Shown piece after piece: positions 21,020 to 33,359 of a DNA stretch of 64,000 bases; position 1 is the first letter of the stretch; each line of letters begins with the position of its first letter. A model generated the notes under the pieces. The model had not been told where the DNA came from. It searched no databases and saw only the letters and a program-made list of their open reading frames with translations. The translations under genes and the position numbers were made by a program. The DNA is from Planoprotostelium fungivorum (taxonomy: Eukaryota; Evosea; Variosea; Cavosteliida; Cavosteliaceae), in assembly GCA_003024175.1 (NCBI GenBank), contig MDYQ01000087.1:1-64000 (forward strand), written 5' to 3'.

Positions 21020-24000
21020 TCAATAATAGTGTGACGGATCATCGGTCGAGCCACCGATGGGACCGTACTGCTTACTGTCGTGATGGTTTTCGACGTATCT
21101 AGACTCGGAGTCGGCGTCCTCGTCGATGACTCTCTGGAGGGTGGGGTCTGCGTAGCGGCTTCCTCCGCGGCCGTCACGAACGGAAGGCATGAAGGCAGAA
21201 GCCGGTCGGCTGGAGAAGACTTGTTCTTGGAATTCGAGGTCTTCGGCTGCCATGGGGCTGTCCGCCAGCTCCTGATCTTTCATCAACATGGCGATGATCT
21301 CGGTGAAACCGGGACGGAAGGCAGGTTCCTGTCGATCGTGAGTGACTGTGAGAGGTGGTGGTAGCTCTCACGATGTTCCAGCAGCTTCTCATGAGAGAGG
21401 CGTACTCTCCCCAAGATGGATCGATCTCCAACCTTCTTCCACCCAGAATGTCCATACCCGCCTGAAGGGCAGACAATTCGGCGAAAGGCTCCATGCACAT
21501 GAGAATCTGTCCCAGTGAGTCTCCACGATCGATGGAGCTTCCCACCTCCCAGACGACCACACCGTAAGACCAGATATCCGATTTGGTCGAGTACACACGG
21601 TCACGAATGGCCTCGGGGGCCATCCACTTCAGAGGTCCCACATTACTCCTCGTCTTCGATTCTTGTTCGTTGCTGTCTTGTTGTCTGTTGTCGTTAATTT
21701 CCTCCTCTCCTCTTCTCTCTTCACCTGCTCATACCGAAATCGGATATCTTGGGATCCAAGTTACCCGATAATAAGATCTGGTGGAGTCAGCTTCAATCGT
21801 GTCACGTCATCTCACATTTCTGGCGGCGAGATCTCTGTGACAGATCTTCTCAGCGTGGAGATGGCGCATTCCCAGAGCTACCGAGAGTCAGCTATGGAAG
21901 GGACTTGTATTCTGTGTGGATGATCGATGGATGAGAAGGACCTACCGATACCGAGGATAAACTTCTTCTTCAAATCGAAAGAGATGACAGAATAATTATC
22001 ACGGAGGTAGACGTCCAATGAACCTCCAGCACAGAACTCTGTGATCAGAGAGAGCGGTTGAGGTGGAATGGTCGTGCCCAAGAACATGACCACATTCTAA
22101 AGAGTGTCAGATGAACCTAACAAGGAATCGACTCACGGGATGGGATCGAAGTTGTTGAATGAGTGTCACTTCAGCCAAGAACTCCTTCAGTTGTTCCGTG
22201 CTGACGGCCTGAGATAACAATTGCTTCACCTGTATCCATCGTGTGAGTGAGAATCAATCGAAAGATCGTACCGCGACGTCGGCATCTCTCCACTTGGCCT
22301 TGTAGACGACACCGAATGCACCTTCACCGATCTTCTTCATGGACTCTAGATCGTGGTAATCGATGACCATCTTCTTTGCGTTGACAATGTTCAACTCCAT
22401 CAGATTCTTCTCAAACTCCTTGATCCTCTGGCTTCTCGCTCTCTTTCGAACTACGATCACTGCCACGATGACACTGACCACAGATAGGATCAAGATTCCC
22501 ACCACCACACCTATCCATCATCAGATACATCGTCTACATCCTCTTCAGACTCACCGACAATGATCCCGATGATGGTGTTGTTGCTCGGTTTGGTGACACA
22601 CGTGGAGGTGGAGTCCGCGTTGATCTTGATGATCTGGTTCTCGGGGCAAGTGATGATGGAGGAATCCACACCCACCATCGAAGCAGTGACACCCTGTGCC
22701 ACTCCCACCTCCTCTCGTCAGTCTCAATCCAACCTTTCATCTCATATCACCGTCGATCCTTGTCCCAAATTAGAGGAAGACACCGAGAGGGAGCTCTGTG
22801 ACAGAACGTAGATCGAACTTCCAGAGCTCGCCGTGTTCCCCGATACATCCGATTGATCTAAATCGACTGAACCCGCCAGACCGATGGCACCTCCCAGAGC
22901 AGCCGAGTTTCCGTTCATCTTTGCATTACGGAGGGAGAGACCACCACCGACAGAGGGTCCGTTGACGTACATGGCACCTCCGTTGCCCTTCGCCTTGTTT
23001 CCATTCATGGTGATGCTGTCGATGGAAGAGACGTCATCGGCCCTCTTCGTCTGGTTCGTGTTGGTCATGTTGAGGTACAGACCCGCTCCGTCTTGGGATG
23101 CCAAGTTGGCGTGGACCACGACGGAGTCCAGGTACAAGTTACCGGCGATGTAACCTCCACCTCCGCTGGTGGCCGTGTTTCCCGTGAAGTTCAAGCCGGT
23201 ACCAATCATGGTCTGGTTGGAGATGTAGTAGATACCCCCTCCTGTGTGAATGGTTAAGGAGGGAAAAGAAGGAACACGTACCTGGTCCTCGATTGACCGA
23301 GTTGTAGATGAGATGGATGTCGGAGGCTGCGAGGCCTACGCGGCCTTGCAGGGACATTCCACCTCCGTATTGGTCGGCGTTGTTGTTGCTGATGGTTAAA
23401 CTGAGAAGAATCAGAACCGAGAGGGGGGAGAGGATGTCACTTGTTGAGGGATAAGATACCATTCTGTGCGGGGAAGAGAGAGAAGGCACCACCGTCGAAA
23501 CCGGCTTGATTGAGGTGGAATCGACTGTTGGTGATGGACGTGAAGGGAACGTTCCCTTCGCTTCGTAAGGCTCCTCCACTGAGACTGGCTCTATTGAAGC
23601 ATGAGTTTCTGTTGATGCATGTGATAATGAGATCAGGATGAGATCAGGATGAGATCAGGATGAGATCAGGATGAGATCAGGATGAGATCAGGATGATGGA
23701 TGATCTCACATGTTCTGCTCGAAGATGAGACCATCACCCTTGATGGAGGATATGGATATGGCATGGAATCCAGCTCCTACCGAACATCAGATCGTACCTT
23801 CCCCTTGACTCACCGTTCTCAGCGGTATTCTTGACGAAAGAGACACCACTCATGTATAGATTGGCTTTCGATGCATCATCGGCCGTGACATAGATTCCAC
23901 CACCACGCAGTGCATTGCATTCTGTTACAGTGTGAGAAAGATAGAGGAGAAGAGGACTCACCGGTGAACATGGTATCGTAGATGGAGTAATTTCCGTTAC

Positions 24001-27000
24001 CGATGATGGTGAATCCACCACCGATGAGAGAAGAGACGTTCCGGAACACACAGTTTGTGATTCTCATGGTAGTGAACACACTCTCAGACTGATCTCATTC
24101 AATCTCCATGATAAGATGAAGAGATTGTATAAAAGAGAAGATGATGAGATGAATCACCCCGGCACAGATACCACCCGCCTGTAATCTTGCCGAGCTGTCT
24201 TGGAAGGAGCATCGATCAATGATGACATTATTAGATGTTCCGAGGAAAGAGATGCACCCTCCTTCCGTTCTGGCCAGATTGTTGGATAGGATACAATTGG
24301 ACAGGTACATGTTATCGATAATCCCAGACAATTGGATTCCTCCACCGAATTTCGCCGAACCTCCGGTGAGGTAGCTGTTTCTCATGATATACATTCCAAT
24401 GACAGACGATTGATCGATGGCGATCTGTCCTCCATCGAATCTGGCCTGTACATCTTTCAATCGCTGAAGTGGGAGATTTCACGGAGAACTCACCGTGTTA
24501 TCGGAGATGTTGCAGGAATCGATGGTGAGAACGTTGATGTTACCGCCGATGTAGATACCACCTCCAGATGAGGCCGAATTGCCGCTGAACGTGGAAGTCG
24601 AGATCTGAACGATATTTAGATGCTGTGAGATATAAATCATTCACCTGCATGGTGCCTGCGTTGGCCGTGCTGTCAAACTTCAAACCACCTCCCACGTCAG
24701 ACGATACCATTCTCGTGACGTTCAGATTCCATATCTACATCTCATCAGTATCTCGTCACGATCCATCCACTGACCTGTATGGTGGTATAATTTCCACTGG
24801 AGATGACGACACCTCCGTTCATGTTGGACACGGAGACATCGTGAAGGATGAGACTGGGAGCACCACCTGTCACCGTGAGAACAGATCGATGTCATCACAC
24901 GTCACCTCGAATCTGTACGGCGTTGGAACCGATCATCTTGTCCATTTGAATGTTGTAGATCGACATGGTTCCTGTGCTCTGTCCCGTGAGTGACACACCC
25001 GGACAATTCGAAGACCAGGAGAGGGCGTACAGTACGTTGTCCCTCACTGTCGTGTTTCCCATCTTCTGTGTGTGATAGACGGCACCTCCCGTGTTGTCGA
25101 TGAAACGATTGAAGAGGATGTTCAGGTTGTCCGTCTGTGGAAGGGGGTAGATGGTGTGACCGAGATCGTTGCTGATGCTGATGCAAGCACCGGATTGCAA
25201 GATGTTGTTCCTGGTGAAGGTATTGTTGTTGAAGGTCATGTTGTGGTGGACTGTGTCGTGTCAATGGTGAAGGTGGTGGATGATGGATTACCTCCCCAGA
25301 TGGAGAGAAGGGAGGGGATGTTGATGAAGTATGTTCCCGTGGAGAGTGAGTTGTCCTCGAAGATGGAATTTTGCATCTATCTATTGGTCAATCATCGTCT
25401 CTATTTTATTCCTTTTAATTAACATTATTCATTTGATTTGAATCCATTTGAATAATATAAAAGAAATAAAATAGAGATGTCACCAAGAAAAAAGAAGAGG
25501 AAACTTGAAAGTCCACAAAGAGGATGAAGATCGCCCCCGTATTTCCAGAGAATAAAAGATTATCCATATAAATGTTCGTCATGGCCCCCTTGGACAACTT
25601 TAGGGGGATACAAGTTCCCCCGTTGAAGTTGTTTCCCACCATCACCACATTCCTCAGCACCACCTACCACATCATCACTCCCTCCATCCATCTCTCCTCA
25701 CCTCTGCATTGATCAGATTGGCTCCATTCAAGTTGGCATCCATGGGAGCGAACACGATGGCGGCCTGGTAAGTGGCATCACCCGCAATGGTGTTCTGGTA
25801 CAGACCAGTATCCACCAGCTGGAAGGACTGCGACACTTGACACAAGATCCTGAAGAGGGAGAGCGTGGAAGATTGGTTGAAAGAGCATCCCTCCACGACA
25901 AACTTCTGTATGTTCCTCACAGTGTAGTCGAAGTGGATCATGGTCGCATCACCTACGTGTGTCATCGTCCTTTCACCATCTATGACTCACTCCTGAGGGT
26001 GACACTCTTCGTTCCTGAATTGACCATGGTGAAGTTGTCAATCTCCACGTCGGTGTGAGATAAGAAGCCGTTCATGTTGCCTCCCTCGACCCAGACGTTG
26101 TTCATGTAGATGTTCTTCACGATGCTCCTCTCTGCCGCTCCGATGTGACGGATGGCGGTGCCTTGAGGACAGTTGACAAAGTGGATGTTGGTCATGTTCC
26201 ACCACTGATGGGTGTCAGACGATGTGAGGTGATGGATCTCATCTCACGGTGGACCACATGCCGTAGACGGAGATGACTCCCGCGTAGTCGTTGTTGACGT
26301 TATTGAACAGAAGATTGTCCATGATGGCGTTGGTGAAGGTGCACGTGCCGATGTAGAGCGAATACAAGCTGTAATTCTGAGGACGACGTCAGCATCTTTG
26401 TCTTCATGCGTCGAGGGCTCACCGGCTTGTTGGTGAAAGTGTTGTTGATGAAGAAGAAATTCTTTGCACCGATGTTCGCGATACTCATGGAATAAGCTGG
26501 ATTCCCCATGTTGACAGAGGTGCTCATGCAGTTGGTGATACTGACCGAATCAATCATTGTGGTCCCCGTGACTGTAAAGAGGTCACATCCACATGAAGAA
26601 GGCAGATCGACTCACTCATTTGTTGCATGTAGAGGTCAAACTGGGAGGTTCCCTTCCATAAGACATTATTGAACGAGACCTTTGATTTGATGAGACCGAT
26701 ATAGAAGCTGTGCGAAGTGACCGCTGATCCTGCTTTGACTGGGATGTTGGAAATGACGCTGTCGATGGTGATAGATTGAAAGCCATTGAGGAGGATGGAG
26801 TTCGTGATGACAGGTCTGTTGTTAGGATCCGAGCCTCTCAGGATTAGGTTGATGGTGGATGGAATCAGCCCGCTGTCCCAGATGGTGGGGTACGTCCCCG
26901 GTTGTAGAATGAGCTCTATGGTGGTGTCTCTCGAATTCAAACCGGTCACGAACGCTGCAGAATTTAGAGGTCGCAGTGCCTCAATCTTTCACCTGCGGAT

Positions 27001-27086
27001 ATATTGGCACCACTGGAGAGGGTCTGGGAGTATCCATTCACAGACAATACAAAGATGAACAATAAAAATACAATGGCTCCCTTCAT
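21020..27086 (-). CDS. Receptor kinase with Pmp-like beta-helix ectodomain and HRDLAARN kinase
   Basis: ATG 27086 gives a signal peptide ([20 protein letters not shown]). About 4 kb of small exons (to about 22750) encode a parallel beta-helix with Pmp/pectate-lyase-type repeats such as [25 protein letters not shown] and [16 protein letters not shown] helix ([20 protein letters not shown]) lies at about 22508-22440, then a basic stop-transfer. The kinase has [14 protein letters not shown] and VAVK across an intron, HRDLAARN at 21816-21839, SDFG and KWMAPEAI, and [13 protein letters not shown]: all catalytic residues, with a tyrosine-kinase-style loop. The tail to TGA at 21020 has Tyr residues ([15 protein letters not shown]) that could be docking sites. 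Introns are mostly 35-60 nt. It probably binds a carbohydrate or wall ligand outside and signals by phosphorylation inside. Exon joining is inferred from continuous phase and domain logic. Confidence 0.8.
23629..23694. repeat. 11-bp tandem repeat, about six units, in an intron
   Basis: The unit GAGATCAGGAT is repeated head to tail with no visible divergence inside an intron of the beta-helix receptor kinase. It resembles the GATC-rich filler of other long introns and looks young. Confidence 0.85.
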
Positions 27087-27524
27087 CTCCTCTGCGAGAC
27101 GGTCTTCCTTGTATGTGCTCACCCCGATGATGAAGTCCTACCTGTCGGGCCTATGTCCTCACTTCTGAGCTCGTCACTTGTCAGTCAAGTAGAAATGAAA
27201 GACGGGTGCTGACACGCCCGCCGCTCCATTTTACTCTGCCCTTTCGCGCGGCTTGGGTCTCCTCTTCACGGATTCAGGCCATAGACCTGTCTCTGGGCAA
27301 CACATGACACCACCTTCATGGCAGTATGTAAGAATTCGATAGGAGAGAACATGTTCCACGGCGATTAGAGCTTTCAGAACCTATGGATTCGATGTCAAAA
27401 CCATTTGCCAAGCCGCGTTAGTAAAAGGGTGACATTTAAACCGACAAGCCGCAGAATTTCGCGCGAGTGGCGGTGCGAATTTGAGATCAAATCTTAGAAA
27501 ATCGTCACACACATCACGAAGAAC
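27087..27524. other. Divergent promoter region, receptor kinase / aldo-keto reductase
   Basis: 438 bp between two divergent start codons. No coding frame, repeat or clear promoter element is recognised by eye. Confidence 0.5.
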
Positions 27525-28646
27525 ATGAGCGCAAATAAAACGTTTCAATTGAACACTGGACAACTCCTCCCTGCAGTTGGCTTTGGCACTTGGATGGGCT
27601 GGCCACCCACTGGAACAGATGGAGGAACAACCGCAGAAGAGAATTACCACGCTGTTCTTGCCGCACTCAGAGCAGGTTACAGACATATCGACACAGCTGC
27701 TGTATATAGAGGTGAAGAACATCGTTTGAAATCGTGACTTCATGTTGATGCAAAACAGTCGAAGAAGCAGTAGGAAGGGCCTTGAAGGATTCAGGAATCC
27801 CTCGTTCAGAAATATTCGTGACCACTAAATTAGATTGTCCTGATCATGGACGGGTTGCAGATGCCCTAGGTGAATCCCTCAAGAGGTGAACAATTTCTCA
27901 CGTGTCTCCTCACCTAACGACATCATACAGATTAGATCTAGATTACGTTGATCTGTATCTCATCCATTGGCCACAAGGAGCAGGAGCAGCGAAAGACGTA
28001 ACGCCCTTAGAAACTTGGTTGCAGATGGAAAAGCTGGTTGGAATAGAAAAAGTAAAGGCCATTGGTGTCAGCAATTTCAGCGAGAAGACATTTGCATCTC
28101 TCCTGGAGAAAGGATCGGTATGCCATCTCTCTTTCCTCCATTCTCACACTAGTAGAATCATCATCGAGATCATCATACGATCCATCATCGACATGTCACC
28201 TTTGTAATCCCCCACAGATCGTCCCCGCAGTGAATCAAGTGGAAGTGCACCCCTATCTTCCCTCCATCCAACTGAGGGAATTTCACGACAAGCACGGCAT
28301 CCACACCATGGCATATTCACCCCTCGGTGGTCAACTGCAGACGCAACTGCTGGGAAACAAGAACACTCTTCTGGCCGATGAAGTCATCTCTGAGATCGCC
28401 AAGAGCCATTTAGTGACACCCGGTCAAGTCTTATTGGCTTGGAATGTTCTCAACGGTTCCTCTGTCATACCAAAGTCAGCCAACCCCGAGAGGATGAAGG
28501 CCAACTTGGAGCTCCCGGCGTTGGGAAAGGAGGAGATGAAGAGAATCGATGAGCTCCATCGCAGCGAGGGCAAGCACCAGAGGTTGGCGACTCCTCCGCA
28601 GGGCCTCCACGGCTGGTCGTATCAAGACCTGGGCTGGGACGTGTGA
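27525..28646 (+). CDS. Aldo-keto reductase
   Basis: The start gives TFQLNTGQLLPAVGFGTW, the usual AKR opening. The catalytic tetrad is readable: Asp and Tyr in RHIDTAAVYR, Lys in VTTKLD and His in YLIHWP. The NADP-binding end is present (QVLLAWNVLNGSSVIPKSAN, with Lys and Ser). Three introns interrupt it at 27712-27758, 27886-27930 and 28118-28217, all in phase. The length and order match a cytosolic NADPH-dependent AKR (AKR1/AKR2-like) that reduces aldehydes and ketones. The exact substrate is not readable. It is divergent from the receptor kinase gene. Confidence 0.9.
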
Positions 28647-28986
28647 AGAGAATAAACACGATTCACGCGTCAGTGTATTGTGCCACAGTCATCGGGGCCC
28701 CGATCGTCATTCTCGCATGAGAAGGGGCTCCGATTCTCAGTTGAGAAGAATGTCCTTTTACGTCCGATCGAGAAGCTGCTTTGGCATGTCAGGAATTGGA
28801 GAGGCGAGGAACACTCCAATCCCGATTTGCCTAATCGCGATACCCGAGGCGAGCCGATCGTGTGCCCGCGGCGTGGGAACTTACCGTGACTTGTTGCGGT
28901 TGTAACGGCGCAACCGGGAATTGAACGTAAAACGGGGAATTCAAAAGCAGAAAACAGAAAACACGCCCACAAATCCGGAGTAAGAG
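28647..28986. other. Spacer upstream of the ABC transporter
   Basis: 340 bp with no coding signal. Short self-complementary words (TTCTCGCATGAGAA, TTCTCAGTTGAGAA) lie at about 28713-28750 and are the only structure seen. Confidence 0.45.
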
Positions 28987-31900
28987 ATGGGAGGCAAGAA
29001 GCCGCATGCCGTTCACGACGAGAAAGAACTTGTCACTGTAGCTGAGACGGTGACAAGTTCCTTTCCAGACACGATAACTGAAGAGGGTGATGTCAAAGAC
29101 GACAAGAAGAAGAAGAAGAAGGAAGCACCTCCTCCTCCTGAGCACCCACCCGTCGGTCTCTTACAGCTGTGGAGGTTCGCTTCCACGAAAGAGATATGTA
29201 TCGTATAGTGAGCTACAACACATCATATACAATCACTGAAGACAACTTAGTTTGGGAGTGATTATGAGTATCATCTTGGGCGCTCTGCAGCCCATTCAGA
29301 TTCTCATCTTTGGAAATCTAGTTTCTGGCTTGGGTTCAGCCGACAATATTTTAGACGCTCTGTTGCCCACCATCAAGGCCATCGTTGGTATTGGTGCTGG
29401 TATGCTCGTAGCTGGGTACATTGCACAGGCCAGTTGGGTTCTCTCTGCAGAATATCAGACGAAGGTGACATCATCTTCACATCTCGCATCACCACTAAAC
29501 AACACACAGAGGATCCGTATGTTGTATCTCCACTCCATCTTGAGACAAGACATGGGTTGGTTCGACAAAGGAGGACAGGGCTCCCTCAACACACGTCTCG
29601 TACGTCATCCGATTCCATCGTCACGATTAACAATCATCAGGCAGCCGACACACAGTTGATCGAAGATGCCATCGGAGAGAAAGCCGGAGTGACCATACAG
29701 AACACCGCACAGTTCATCGCCGGTCTGGTCGTCGCCTTCGTCAAGGGTTGGAGATTAGCCCTCGTCATCTTGGCCTGTCTTCCTGTCATGGGTCAGTCTC
29801 CCTCTCATCTCTTCACCTCTAATCTGATGCAGCCATCTTCGGAGGCATCATGATGATCTTCTTGACCAAGTGGATGACGGGAGGACAGACGGCCTACGCC
29901 GAGGCGGGTGCCATCGCAGAGCAAGCCCTGGGCAGCATCAAGACTGTCTATGCCTTCTCCCTCCAGGACAGATTCCAGAAGAAGTACGAAGTGTACTTGG
30001 AGAAGGCCAAGCAGAATGGAATCAAGGGTGGTTTCATCCTCGGCATGGGATTCGGTGCCTTCATGTTCATCCTCTTTGCCAGTTACGGTCTCGCCTTCTG
30101 GTACGGATCCAAGTTGGTCAGAGAGGGTACTGATGGTATGGACGGTGGAAGGGTGAGTCCACACGTGGAGAGTGAAGACTGATGGAGTAGGTGTTGACGG
30201 TCTTCATGGCCCTCGTCATCGGAGCCATGGGAACCATGCAGATGGCACCCAATCTCTCTGCCTTCAGCACTGGAAGGGCCGCCGCCGGTCAGGTGTTCGC
30301 CACCATCGATCGAGTGCCACCCATCGACACGGACAACGAGGAGGGAATGAGACCCGAGAAGGTGAACGAACGATCAATGTGCGTCATTCTGAATGGAAAT
30401 GATAGGTGGAGGGTGCCATCAGCTTCCAAGACGTCAAGTTTCACTATCCAACGAGACCTGACATTCCCATTCTGAAGGGATTGAATTTAGACATCAAGCC
30501 GGGAACGACAGTGGCCTTTGTGGGGCCTTCTGGTTCTGGAAAATCAACTTCCATCGCGTTGACGCAGAGATTTTACGACCCCGTGGAGGGTGCAGTCATA
30601 CTGGATGGAACCAACATCAAGGATCTGGACGTCAAGTGGCTCAGAAGACAGATCGGTATCGTCTCCCAAGAGCCCGTACTCTTCAACATGTCCATCCGTG
30701 ACAATCTCTTACAAGGTGACAAATCATTCCTTCGTATCACATCAAGGAGAGAACTGACGAAGGGACAGGATTGGTAGATCGAACGGCGAGTGAAGAGGAA
30801 GTGGTGGAGGCTTGCAAGAAGGCCAACTGCCACAACTTCATCATGCAGCTACCCAAACAGTACGATACTCTGGTGGGAGACCACGGAGGAATGTTATCCG
30901 GAGGACAGAAGCAGAGAATCGCCATCGCGAGAGCTCTGTTGAAGAACCCCAGGATCCTATTATTAGACGAAGCCACCTCCGCCCTGGACACAGCCTCGGA
31001 GAGGCTGGTACAGAAGGCCCTCGACATCGCCGCCAAAGATAGAACGACCATCGTCATCGCCCACAGACTGTCCACCATCCGAAACGCAGATCTCATCGTT
31101 GTCATGGAGAAGGGAGATCTGGTGGAGAAGGGAACCCACGACGAACTGTACGCCCTCGGTGGTGTCTACACCAAATTAGTCGACAAACAGAAGATCAAGA
31201 TGCAAGAAGATCCCAGCGCAGCACACATCGAGGCTGAGATGGATGATTCCGAATTAGAAGAGGTGACACATCCATACGATGGACGAGAGACTGAAGGGAA
31301 TAGGTGTTATTGAAGGAGAACCAAGAGATTGCAGCCAAGATGGTGGTGAACAACGGAGCAGAGACCATCATCACCATGGAGGGAGTCGAGAGAGTGAAAT
31401 CGGCGAGACAGCTCAAGGAAGAAGAGAGAGAGAAGAAACTGAGAGGAAAGGCACCCCTGTTCCGTGTGTTGGGAATGATGAAGAGTGACTACCTCCTCCT
31501 CTTCTTCGGTGTACTCGGTGCCCTCGGTGCCGGTGCCGTCTTCCCCGCCTACGGTCTCGTCTTCTCCAAGGTGAATCTTTCAACCCTAATCTCGACCGTA
31601 CCAGACATCTCACCGGTACAGGTGGTGTCCATGTTATCCATCACGAGGAACTTGACCGACGAGGCCTTCTCTGGACCCAACCTCTACGCCTTCCTCTTTG
31701 TCGTCATCGGTCTGGGAGCTCTGGTGACCATCTTCGTTCAGATCGCCGCCTTCGAGCTGGCTGGTGCTCGTCTGACGAAGAAGATTCGATCCATGACCTT
31801 CGCTGCCCTCCTCCGACAAGAGGCTGGATTCTTTGACCTAGAAGGAAACTCCATGGGTGCACTCACCACCGTTTTAGCCACGGACGCAGCAGGAGTGGGA

Positions 31901-33265
31901 GACATGGTCACGAAGACGTGGGGTGATCTCGTCCAATTGGTATCGTCGAGTATCACCGGTCTCTTGATCTCCTTCATCTACTCGTGGAGACTCTCCCTGG
32001 TCATCCTGGCTGCCATGCCCTTCACCCTCGGTGCCGCCGCACTCCAAGCGAGAGCCCACCAGGGATTTGAAGACAAGACGAAGAAGGCGTACAGTCAATC
32101 GGGTGAAGTGGCCTCCGAGGCCATCAAGGAGATCCGTACCGTAAAGTCCCTCACCAGAGAGAAGTACTGGGAGGATCGTTACTACCAGAGCATCAAGGTG
32201 CCCCACCACCTGGCCCTGAAGAAGGGATACATCGCTTCCCTAGGTCACGGCGCACAGATGGGATTCTCCGCCTGGGCCTCCGCTCTCGGTTTCTACGCCG
32301 GCATCCGTTTCACTCTGGCCGGTCTCGCCAACTTTGAGGACATTCTCGTGGTCCTCTTGGTCCTCCTCATCACCGCACAGACCATGGGAAGAACCTCCCT
32401 CTTCGTCTCCAAGTTTGTCAAGGGAAAGCACTGTGCCATCAACACCTTCGAGTACTTGGACAGAAAGACACTCATCGACCCGGACAACCAAGCCGACGAC
32501 ATCGGAGACATCACGGGGGACATCGAATTAGAGAACATCGCCTTCACCTACCCCGCCAGACCCGACATCCCCATCTTCAATGGAAAGTTTGGATTCAAGG
32601 CAGGACAGAGACAGACCGTGGCCCTCGTCGGTCCCTCAGGCTGTGGAAAATCGACGTCCATCGGTCTCCTGGAGAGATGGTACGACCCCAGCGGTGGTGC
32701 CGTCAAGGTCGATGGAAAGGACGTGAGGAGCGTTCAGCTCAAATCCCTGAGGAGAGACATGGCCCTCGTGGGACAGGAGCCCGTGCTGTTCGACATGACC
32801 ATTCGAGAGAATTTGCTCTACGGTTCGGATCGTGAGGACGTCACCCAAGAGGAATTGGAGGAGGCCGCCAAGATGGCCAACATCCACACCTTCGTGTCGG
32901 AGCTACCTCAGGGATACCACACGAGAGTCGGTGACAAGGGAAGTCAGTTATCTGGAGGACAGAAGCAGAGAATCGCCATCGCGAGAGCTCTCGTGAGGAA
33001 ACCCAAGATCCTATTATTAGACGAAGCCACCTCCGCCCTGGACTCTGAGTCAGAGAAGCTGGTGCAGCAGGCTTTGGATAATGCCGCTCAGGGAAGGACC
33101 ACGATCACCATCGCCCACAGACTGTCGACCATCCAAGGGGCCGACTTGATCTGCGTGTGCAAGGATGGTAAGGTGGTGGAGCAAGGAAAACACTTTGACC
33201 TCATTGCTCTCAATGGAGTGTACAAGGAGCTGGTGGATCAACAAGATCTCAACGCTCTGAGTTAG
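28987..33265 (+). CDS. ABCB-type full ABC transporter (P-glycoprotein-like)
   Basis: The order is TMD1-NBD1-TMD2-NBD2. A charged cytosolic leader with a poly-Lys run precedes the first membrane domain (about 29260-30200). NBD1 has Walker [10 protein letters not shown] (about 30520), signature [15 protein letters not shown] (about 30896) and Walker [16 protein letters not shown]2 and NBD2 lie in one long exon from about 31306, with GPSGCGKST, a second LSGGQKQR and Walker B. The stop is at 33263-33265. Short introns split the first half at about 29198-29252, 29600, 29790, 30150, 30370, 30710 and 31264. Both ATP sites look active. The family exports lipids, peptides or hydrophobic toxins across the plasma membrane. 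Codon use is strongly biased (GAG, CTC, ATC), suggesting high expression. Confidence 0.92.
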
Positions 33266-33359
33266 AGGAACATGTACAGAATGGACTTTTTTGGCGATTC
33301 GAAAAGAGAGATAAAGAAAGAGTATTCAGTTTATCATTCGATGCACTATCTACAAGACA

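Noticed and set aside
23629-23694. CRISPR-like array
   Set aside because: 11-bp units are head to tail with no spacers, within a eukaryotic intron.
31874-32887. Several minus-strand frames inside the ABC transporter
   Set aside because: Mirror frames of a strongly codon-biased coding exon with conserved protein on the plus strand.
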